A stretch of 59,948 nt of DNA, taken from assembly GCA_001970855.1 (NCBI GenBank), contig LSSN01002362.1, positions 1-59,948 of the forward strand, written 5' to 3'. The stretch's first letter is position 1; every line of letters starts with the position of its first letter. Below are positions 48,090 through 57,487 of the stretch, one piece after another. Made by a program: the position numbers and the translations under genes. The DNA is from Smittium culicis (lineage: Eukaryota; Kickxellomycota; Harpellomycetes; Harpellales; Legeriomycetaceae). The notes beneath the pieces are model-generated. The model had not been told where the DNA came from. It was given only the letters and a program-made list of their open reading frames with translations, and searched no databases.

Positions 48090-49350
48090 ATAGGCATACC
48101 CTGGGCGCAGTTTTAAGGAGTACATATGAACACGCTTTCTAAACCTGCTCATGATCTTGATGGTTACAACTACATAAGGAAAAATTACCATCGAGCTAGA
48201 TTAACATTTTTTATATACACATGTGGCCTTACTGCATAAACTGCGATCAGTACACATTGAGGGAAAACTCCTCTATTATTATGAAGGGCGTTTATGATGC
48301 CCCGAAAATCGCAGTTAGAGTTGGAAATGAAGTTTCCAACCCCACCGAATATCTCTATAGAGTGTGGAAAGGGTGTCCAGCCTCGCCGATACTCTTCGAT
48401 TTCCACATTAACGATATATTCAAGGACTTGCGAGGTGTGGCGGTGCCTGGGCTCACCTCACGCATACAAGGACTACTTTTTGTTGATGATGCGGTGCTAT
48501 TGGCCGAATCATGAGCCGATTTACAAGATTCGCTGAACACCATTACCGAATGGTCGGACAATTGAAAAATGTGTGTAAATGCCTCCAAACGCGGGATAAT
48601 GACTATAAGCGGGGATTTGACCGCTGATATATCATTACAGGGCTAAAAAGTCAACTCCACGAAACAGTACACCTACTTGGGCTACATTATGAATAGCAAG
48701 TGGGATGTATCTGGGACGATCAAGAACAACAAGAATAAGGTCAGGAAAGCTGTATAAGCTGCCTGCAGCTTCTTGAAATGGACTGATGTGCTCACAGCAC
48801 TAAAAATAAAGTTCATCAATTCGGTTCTGAGGCCGATTGGATGTTACGGTGGGGAGACATTTAGCATGAGCGAAGCCAGATGTAAGCCCATACAGATGGA
48901 AATCGACAAGTCCATCCGAATGGTTGCCAATGTCGGAAAATCAGCGGCCATGGAGCGCATCAGGGATGAACCGGATATATGCTCAGTGTTCATACGCACC
49001 AGCACAGCCCGTGAGCGCGCATATCACAAATAGCCCGTATCAAAAACATGGGTCGACGACCTCATTAAGGTGCCGATGAAGGCGCCAATGGCCATCTGGG
49101 TGACTGATAGTGCCCTTTGGATCAAAATTTTCTGCGCTCAAGATTCAAACGGTCAGACTATCATTTCAATAGTCGACCGGAAACGACGAAATAACCGGTC
49201 TGCCATCCACCGGTGGAAGGTGGAACGTAAAATCGGCAAAAAAAGAGATTATTTTAACCTTCAAGCTTTACATCCGGACTTGATGATGGGCCTTGTGGTT
49301 ATTATAATAGTGCATTTGTGCATAATTCGGACCTCCAACCGCCTGTAGAT
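48090..49350 (+). mobile_element. Non-LTR (LINE) retrotransposon reverse-transcriptase remnant
   Basis: From 48221 to 49348 a single frame reads as the palm and thumb of a LINE-type reverse transcriptase, broken only by stops (near 48512, 48563, 48644, 48755 and 49031). Visible motifs: KIAVRVGNEVSNP, GCPASPILFDFHINDIF, the active site GLLFVDDAVLLAES (FVDD, at 48479), then TITEWSDN and QYTYLGYIMNSKWD. A C-terminal part with KFINSVLRPIGCYGGE follows. The endonuclease and earlier RT motifs are missing or too worn. No poly-A tail is evident. The absence of frameshifts means that substitutions, not indels, inactivated it. Confidence 0.8.
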
Positions 49351-49558
49351 CAAAAATTCAAAAAAAATTTCTCCTTCTTTATCTTGAATGTGCCTGAGAC
49401 AATCGAAACATACTTTTGAGCTGCAGCTGGCGGCGAAACCACCGATCATCGGTGATCAGTCGTTCATAACGACGACTATCAGTTTCGAGCTGGCACAGCC
49501 GATCAAAATTTTGAGCTGGAAACAGCCAAAATTTTGAACGGCATCCGCGTGCCCAGAA

Positions 49559-49582
49559 CACTTATACTGAAATGTATAAGTG
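49559..49582. repeat. Perfect 9-bp stem-loop
   Basis: CACTTATAC, loop TGAAAT, then GTATAAGTG. It lies about 210 bp after the LINE frame and before a family C repeat, in a GC-richer stretch. It could be the 3'-UTR hairpin used by some LINE reverse transcriptases; that is inference. Confidence 0.5.
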
Positions 49583-49596
49583 ATTCACCAGCCCCC

Positions 49597-49730
49597 TTTA
49601 ACTAATGCATAGTCTGTATGGAGCTGCATGAGCGGCGAAGAGGGATTGATTGAATATTCATTTTTATAATTTAATTTTTTAAATATTTTTTTGTGTACTT
49701 TTAAATCACTTTTAATAAGCTTTGAGGGAA
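49597..49730 (-). repeat. Dispersed repeat, family C, reverse copy
   Basis: GTATGGAGCTGCATGAGCGG then CGAAGAGGGATTGATTGAAT and a TTGTGTACTTTTAAA tail, matching the copy at 1131-1276. Confidence 0.5.
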
Positions 49731-50134
49731 AAAAATCTAATTTAGATAAATTTCAAAGCATTTATAAATATAAAATTAATATTTTAAGTTTTGAAATTGA
49801 TACTAGCCGTTTCAAATCATAAAAACAACAACAACAACAATAAAAATAATAACAAAGAAAATATATTTATGTTTTAAAAAAATTCCTTAAAAATTTGATT
49901 TTTTTCTAAAATTTGTTTTTTTACCTTTTTTGAAAATAAATTTACTCGCTAATAATTAATTTTATGATGAATAAACTAGAAATATATAATTTCGCTTTAT
50001 TATAGCTCTACAAAACATAATTGAAAATAGTTGAGATAAAAGCACACTTCATTTTTATACTTTTTAATTTTCACAATAAAATCTTAATAAATGGCTAATA
50101 AAATCTTAATAAATACCTTTAGTGGTTTTTAATG

Positions 50135-50211
50135 GAGCTATTATATAATGAAGGTAGTTGTTTAGATACAAGTGTAGGAAAAATTAATAGAATTCAGTTA
50201 TTTCATAATAA
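50135..50211 (+). repeat. Left terminal inverted repeat of the DDE transposon
   Basis: Pairs with 54615-54692. Shared blocks include GAAGGTAGTTGTT, TAGGAAAAA and AATAGAATTCAGTTATTT. Confidence 0.85.
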
Positions 50212-50565
50212 ACTGTACAAAAAAAACTTCCTATTAGGTATTCTGAAATAACTTAGCTATTTCGGAAATAAGTCAATCGATTTTTTTTTTTTCAAGGCAA
50301 TAAATTAAAGCGTATGTTCTTAACTTTTTAAGCCTAGTATTTTTTAATAACTATTTTTTATTGGAAACATGTCCAGAAACCTGTGATAACTAGATACATT
50401 TAGAAAAAACTGGTTTTATATCAAATAAAACTACTTATTTCGAATAAACTCATCTATTTCGAAATAATAATTTAGCTTTCATTTATTGGAAAATAAAAAT
50501 GCTCAATTCACTCGAACTCTTTCGAGCATAAAATTGTGTACATATTAATTATTAGTAATTTTTTA

Positions 50566-50740
50566 ATAGTGGAATTTTATTGTTATGATAATAATAATAT
50601 AAGCAATGTGGTAAAGTAAATTAAAGTATATTTTAGTCTATTAAAGACTAAATAAACTAACATTCTAACACAAATATATTCTTCGGTCTTTCTTCTCGCG
50701 ACGTAAATAATGAAATTAAGATACAGCTACTAATATAATG
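50566..50740 (+). repeat. Dispersed repeat, family B, inside the DDE transposon
   Basis: AGTGGAATTTTATTG, ATAATAATATAAGC, GTGGTAAAGTAAAT and TATTCTTCGGTCTTTC align with 18636-18760. This suggests either insertion into the transposon or that family B derives from a related element. Confidence 0.35.
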
Positions 50741-52436
50741 ACACTCATGAAATTACTTCAAGTTGTGAAGTAATGTAAACCATTGGTTTAAAAAAAACGA
50801 CACTTTATTCTCGCGTACGTATTTATAAATTTTCTTTATTTAAGCTTACTTTATAACTAATATTATATTATTTATTATAAATTCATCAAATATATAGTGC
50901 TAAAAAATTCAAAAATATCAATTTATATCAAATGCTGAAGATTATAATGGCTTTTTTTATATATTAAAGGCTATAAAAGATAAGAATTGGAGTACTTTTT
51001 TTTTGTTTATTCAGTATAACAGCCAAGGCGAAAATCATTTTTTAAAATAAAAACAACAATAAGAAGTTAAGAAGAGTTAAATAAACTATAGTTTTTTATA
51101 TATATTATTTTTGCTGCTATTAAACTTGGATATAAACTTACAAGTTTCTTTGTGCAGCTACGTGTATTCAGGATATATGGATAATAAATTTTCGCTTTGT
51201 AGCGTGAATACTATAACATATAGGTCATTTATAAGCTCTTTTTATAATTACAAAAAATATGTATTTACTTTAAAACAGTTTTATGGATGTGTTAAATCTT
51301 CATTTGGTGAATCGCTGTTCATTTCCATAGTAAATTAAATCACCATTGGAATCTTATTTTAGGTTGTCTTCTAAATAGGCAAGAGATGTTTTGATCGAGT
51401 AAAGTGGGTATTCCATATTAGTTTTGAAGGTTGGAAGGGGTATGATTTTTTTAGATCCAAATCTTGAATAAGATAAAAAAATCAATATTTAATATACCAC
51501 GATTTAAAATATTTGAGTGGTGTGATAAAAAAAAAGTTTATAGTTTCTCTATCTGAAATACTGTATTTTGGATATTCAATTGTAATTAATTTACTTTACG
51601 CAATCGAAAATTATCATTTAATATTTTTTAGCAAATTATTTTTGAATTTTTTAGATAAATGCTTCGAAATAAACATTAAAAATTTTTAGCTATAAAATTA
51701 TCAAATATTAGTACAAAAACCCATTAATTCAATAAAAAAATACCGTACGTTTTAGTTTATTATAAGAAAAAAAAACTGATATTATCAAATTAAACTACCA
51801 TAGTGTTGGAATTCCAAAACGCTCTATTTATTTAAAGCGTGATTTAACGATAGTTGAACATTATTTTAAAAAAAAAACCAATATTTCGTATAAACTTATT
51901 TTTTTATTTCCGAGACAATATAAACTCATCTTTTTTATTATTTTCAAATAAAAGATTTTAAATTTCTCACCCGTTATACAAATAAATCTCTTCAAATTGA
52001 ATTTTTTTATTTCAAGCTAATTTTATATCTCATTTATATATAAACTATAATATTATATCAAATACATGTAATTTTAGAATGTCGATACTTTTTAAAGGTT
52101 TAAATTTTTGCTCTTTATTACTCTTTTGAGTGAGCATAACAAATTAAATAAATTCATATAAAAGTATATAAGGATTAAATTCATATCCTCAAGTTTATAA
52201 TTAAACTCACATTTAGTATTAGTTATATAATTACTAATCGTCAAATTCTATTATAAAAATATAAAAGCGCGATTCTTTTAACTCAAAATATACAAAAATA
52301 AATAAAATTGAAATAATGTAATTAAAAAGTAAACAATCTAATATCGTTATTTTGTTTGTATTTATCAGATTTTAAAAATACTGGTAAACTATATTCATTC
52401 AATCAATAAATAAATAAAATATAATTAAAAAACTGT

Positions 52437-53843
52437 TTATGCTTTTTCAAAGCTACATGTGTAATTTTGTGAACTTGATGAATCAGTATCCATGTTATCT
52501 ATTTCTGAGGATAATCTGACTGTTTTATTTCTATCCAAATACCTTCCATTAAGATTATTAGCTAATTTACCTTTTATATTAAACTCAGAAATCGCTTTTT
52601 CTGTTTGAATAGGTCCTAGACCATTTTTATGGAAGCTGTCAAAAAAATCAAGCCGTTTTTGTAAACATCTTTTCTTCTATTTTTTTCTTTAATTTTTTTC
52701 GACATAAGCAAGTTGATTAAATTTCAATGAGTCATTGTACTTAGCATTCTCATTTCTCAATGGGAGCTTGGATATGTCGAAATTATTTAGAGCTATACAT
52801 ATGTCAGAAATTGTCTGAAGGCTTATAGGGGATCCTCTGTATGTTTCTCTCATTACAGAAAATTTATTTTTTAGCCTCCCAAAAAAATTTTCGACTATTA
52901 TTCGCCCATTATGTATATTTGATTCTAAATCCAGTTATGACTGGCTGGAATAATTTGATTGGACATAAGGCGATTCCGATCGAATTTTGGTGCGGCTTAC
53001 CGAAGTGGTTCTTTGGTTTCATTTATATGGAACTATTACCCTGAATTTTTTATTTAACCCTACATATCCTTTATCATCCATTATAGACCATTCATCAAAA
53101 TTCTCTGAGTCTGGAAATTTATAATCAGATTGAGTTTTTTTTTAAAATTCTTTATATTTTCTGTCCATAGTGTTTGATACGGTCATATCATGAGCTGAAA
53201 CTTCATGAATAATGCTAGCAAAAGCGCAGCGGCCATCTGGTATTACCGCTACTTCACATTTTATACAGTAACGGTGGTGCTTTTCCGAATAAATTATCTT
53301 TCCATCTTGAAATGATCCTGTTGTTGTATTTATAAAAAATACAGTACAATCTATTATTAATGCAATATCAAAATGATTTTGCATTATGATAGAATGAGAG
53401 ATTTTTTGACTCTTTTTTATTGGGAAAAAAATTTTTTTTACCAAAGATTCTCAAATAAGTTCAAAAGTTTTGTGTATCAACTTGCAAAATGAAGGTCCGG
53501 AAAGGTTAAAATCCCTTCCAAGCTTTTCAAATTTAAAATAGTGCCGCAAGTATGTAAATAGAGTAAGTAATTTATCTTTTTGCTGAACTTTTGACCTTCT
53601 TCCTGGATGTTTTTCGGCCTCGATAAGCTTTGGTTCACATACAGTATTTATTTCCTCGAATTCAATAAAACTAAAAACAGTTAAAAAGTATACAATACTA
53701 GAGTTTTCGCATATCGTGTTGTATATTTTTGGCTCGTAATACTCATTATCACTTGAATAGTAAATAGAATTAGTAGTTACTAAAATTACTTCTCTTTGAA
53801 GATTTTCAGTGTCGTTTTGATAAAATGGTATATTTTGGAGCAT
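52437..53843 (-). pseudogene. DDE superfamily transposase, broken by in-frame stops
   Basis: From the ATG at 53843 a single frame of 469 codons runs to 52437 with six internal stops (the first at 53451-53453) and no frameshift. The N-terminal third is a helix-turn-helix region of the kind preceding DDE_Tnp_4 domains (FSFIEFEEI, GRRSKVQQKDKLLTLFTYLR, KLGRDFNLSGPSFCKLI). The catalytic region shows the first Asp in ALIIDCTVFFIN, then YSEKHHRYCIKCEVAVIPDG and SAHDMTVS. The second Asp is in SIMDDKGYVGL and the Glu in RIIVENFFGRLKNKFSVMRE. These are marks of the PIF/Harbinger-ISL2EU-IS5-like DDE_4 group. The C-terminal ~70 codons are Asn/Ser-rich. All three catalytic acidic residues remain, so decay is recent. 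Confidence 0.8.
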
Positions 53844-54614
53844 TTTAATTTTTTAAAATTTTATACTAAAGGCGTTCTGTTTAAATAAATTTTGAAATTG
53901 GAATTTTTTTACTAATTCATACTTAGTAGTATTGTATCTAACTTATTTAGACATTTCATAATAATGTACTGTTTTTTATCTACTAAATCTAAAAAACTAG
54001 ATTCAATAAAATATTTTTTATTCCGAAAAAAATAATATAATGGTATATGTTAGAATAACCACAAATAGTATAGCTTCTTATAAATTGCAGGTGAATCAAT
54101 GATTTCGTTAATTAAAAGGGTTGAGCACAAGAACAGTATTACTATGTATACTTGATATTACATAAATATTTTAGACGATTATGGTTTATTAGTGTAAGAT
54201 TAAATTGATACTTGATTATCTTTTAACCAATTTATTCATTTATCTCGGTAATGGTTTAATAAAATGCTAATTAATAAGATAATTTTCATTATTATGTAGT
54301 TTATCAGTTAACCGGAAATATATAGCTAAAATTAATATATAATAGGATGATTTTTTTAATAGGTTATATAGAAGAATATAATGGTATTCATATTTTAGCC
54401 AATAAGTGCTAGTAAACACTTTAATTCCGAAATAACTAAGTGATTTAATAATATCTCCCTTTATTCGAAATAAAGCAGTTATTTAGTTCTTTGATTTTAA
54501 TTAAGAAATTAGCCATGGATTAAGAAAAAACTTGCCCATATCGAAATACACAACTAATTTCCAAATTTCTCGAGCTAAAACACAAAAATAATAGATATTT
54601 CTGAAATATCAAAG

Positions 54615-54692
54615 TTATTACAAAATAACTGAATTCTATTAGTTTTTTCCTATACTTAAATCTTAACAACTACCTTCATTGTATAATAGCTC
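54615..54692 (-). repeat. Right terminal inverted repeat of the DDE transposon
   Basis: On the plus strand it reads AAATAACTGAATTCTATT and, at the tip, CAACTACCTTCATTGTATAA then TAGCTC, the reverse complement of the left end with a few substitutions and one single-base gap. Confidence 0.85.
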
Positions 54693-57487
54693 TAATATTT
54701 TATCGGATAAAAAATTTTGATAATAACTAAAAATAATTATATTTGTTCTTATATGTGAAATAGATGATTAATAACCCATGGATATAAATTTTGAGTTAAT
54801 ATCAAAAGAGAATGGTCAGTAACATAATATTGAATATATTCCAAATATAAAGATTTTATAATTTGATTTTTTGTTGAATAATTATATTTAAACTATAATA
54901 GTTTAATTTTTTATTGAAGAAATATATTTGAGACAAAAAAAACTACTATTATTATAGTAGTATTAAAAAAACTATTATTTTAATATGTAAATATAATAAT
55001 TTTTTCCCTAAAATACGCTATGCGATAAAATTTATTTTTTGTGTGAAAAATAATAATAAATTTTTTGCTTATACTTAATGTCTATTTATCTGATATTACT
55101 TCAAGGAGCCAAGAATTTTAAATCTAAATTATCTAATTTATGGCATTAAATATAAATATGAATTTTATTTAAAAATTCTATCGAATAGAATTGTAGTATA
55201 GAAAATAGCTTTAATTTATTGATATCGAAAAATAAAAATTCCATAATAAGCAGTTTCCCTCTTCCCAATAATCACACATATTCTAAAGTTCTAGAGCAGT
55301 TATACTCATTAAAACTCAATACTTCTACTTCTACTGATATTATTATTATTATCGAGACACATTTTTTTTTTATAAAATGTTTAAAATAAACACGAGAATA
55401 TTATCCAAAATTTGGTATCAAATATCAATTTACATTAAAACCATTTTTAGAATTTATACTTTTTTTAATTTTTTAATAGCGAAATTAATGAACTATTTAA
55501 GCAGTCATAAATTCTATAATGTATTATTATGTTAAGAACTTTCAAAATTTGATACCACTTAACCTTTTAAATGATTAAAGATCAGATTTAATCACAGTAT
55601 TATAATGTTTTCAAATAATAAATATGTATAGATTTCATATTAATTTCATCTTTAATTTTTGGTGGATATATCTATTAATACAATTATTATTTAAATGTCT
55701 CTAATAGTAAATAAAAAAAAGACTTGATTAATAAGATTTTTTCAAAATAATAAACTTTTGTATACTTAGATTCTTATGGGAACCGGAGATACTTTCTAAA
55801 AATTTTTATTTGCTAATTTAAATTAAATAGACTACCGGCTGATTCAGAAATTTTATTATGTTATATAATGGTGTTCTTAGGTCTTATTAGTAAGAAAAAT
55901 TGCTAGAAAAATGCCTGATTCTCTTAAGAGTTTCTAATATAATAGATATATTTATCTAATATAACTTATAAGCCATTATTTAATCATATGATAAACGAAT
56001 GAAAAAAATTTGAATCTCCATTAATCGCTTAATTCAAATAAATATATAATCTATAAGTAATGTGTCGACACGAGGAAAAGTACCGAATTGGCTAGAATAA
56101 TATATAAAAAAAACATACAAGTCAGAGTTTTTTTTTTTTTGGTTTGATTAAAATTAAAATTTTGGTTTACTTTAATTATTACACGCAGATATTATTATAG
56201 CCTATGTGTATTCACGAACTTAAATGATATTTAAATGAATAAACTATTTGAATTTCCAAGTGTAATTATTTTGAGAATCATTTATTTTATAGAAATATCT
56301 TTTCTTTTGGATTTATTTTTTAATTAAAAATTATAAATATATTGTTAATAAGTGAAGAAAAGACGCTACCGCTCTTGGATTACTGATTTTTTATCAATTA
56401 TAATAATAAACTTAAAATTTTTTTCCTTGAAGAGTTTTACTGAAATTTTTGATCCTAAAATTATAAATTACATTAAATCATAGTATCTGTTTATTTATAG
56501 ATTTTTTGAATGTAGGTTTCTATTTATATATAGAGCATATAATGATTTTTTTCTTTTTAAACTTTTGTTTTGAGCTCTATCTATGCCATCCATAAAACAT
56601 GAAATTAATTTTTATTTATGATTTATGTAAAGAAAATATTTTTCAAAAATGAATCCATAACCAAAAAGAATCGAGTTGATTAATTCAGTTTTTAATTACA
56701 AGATTTTTTTTTTAAAAAGATACTTGTAAGTATTGAGAAAATTTGTCGTTGATTTCTAAATATTTATTTAAAGTGGTTTTGTTTACACTAATTTTTTAAA
56801 TGAAACTATTCGTAGAAAAAAATGATGTAATATCAGGTAGTCAGTTTAATATATAATAAAGAGATCAAAAGCGCAAAGCGAATAGTTATATGTGCACCCG
56901 ATCAATAAAAAAGAGTGGCGTAGATATAATACTAAATCACATTTATTAGAACTTTTCATTTATAAAATTATCTAATTATGTGTAAAGGTAGTGAATATAG
57001 TACAGATTGCAATAAAAAAAAAGCTTGAATAATTTAATATTTCATAAATTTAACTGAGGGAATTTTTTTATGATTGGATTCTTATTTTGGTAATGCCTCA
57101 ATGTTGTACTCTTTGGATATTTAGTCCGACTTTGCAGATGTGAAACTACTGCACTTAAATTTAGCTATCAGAAATGGTGAAGATATATATATGAGAAAAA
57201 TTATGCTTGAAAGGTAGAAATTCCAATTAATATAACAGTTATTTTTAAGATAGAGGTGATATGTCCTCAGTAGGCATTAATATTCTTTACACAGTAAAAT
57301 AACAGCATTTGGGACTAATAATTTTTTTCATAACTTTGGTATATGATTAACGTACGATTATTGGTGTGTTTAGGTAGAGGGAAATAATAGAAGCGGATTA
57401 TAATATTGATAAATAAGGCGTAAGTATTCGCTAAAAAAGATTTAGATGTTAATTGTTTGGCTGATAAGAGTTACTTCATTCTCAATT
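54693..57487. other. AT-rich intergenic, no gene seen
   Basis: About 2.8 kb with stops in every frame and long A/T runs. There are no MITEs, RNA genes or recognisable repeats beyond weak family D-like words near 55785. The last 400 bp presumably hold the NOT1 promoter. Confidence 0.4.

Larger units (their letters stand above)
50135..54692. mobile_element. DNA transposon with long TIRs and a DDE transposase
   Basis: The ends are inverted copies of one another. The left starts GAGCTATTATATAATGAAGG and the right, read on the other strand, GAGCTATTATACAATGAAGG. Similarity continues for about 77 bp with roughly eight differences. Between the ends lies one transposase gene (52437-53843, minus) and about 3 kb of AT-rich non-coding DNA. 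A possible short target duplication (AAT or TAAT) flanks the ends but is not certain in this composition. The subterminal regions on both sides carry repeats of a TATTTCGAAATA palindrome. At 4.56 kb it is a full-length, now inactive element. Confidence 0.85.

Noticed and set aside
51111..51338. 75-codon ORF inside the DDE transposon
   Set aside because: TTG start and no similarity; I considered it as the second gene of a Harbinger element (Myb-like) but see no such motif.
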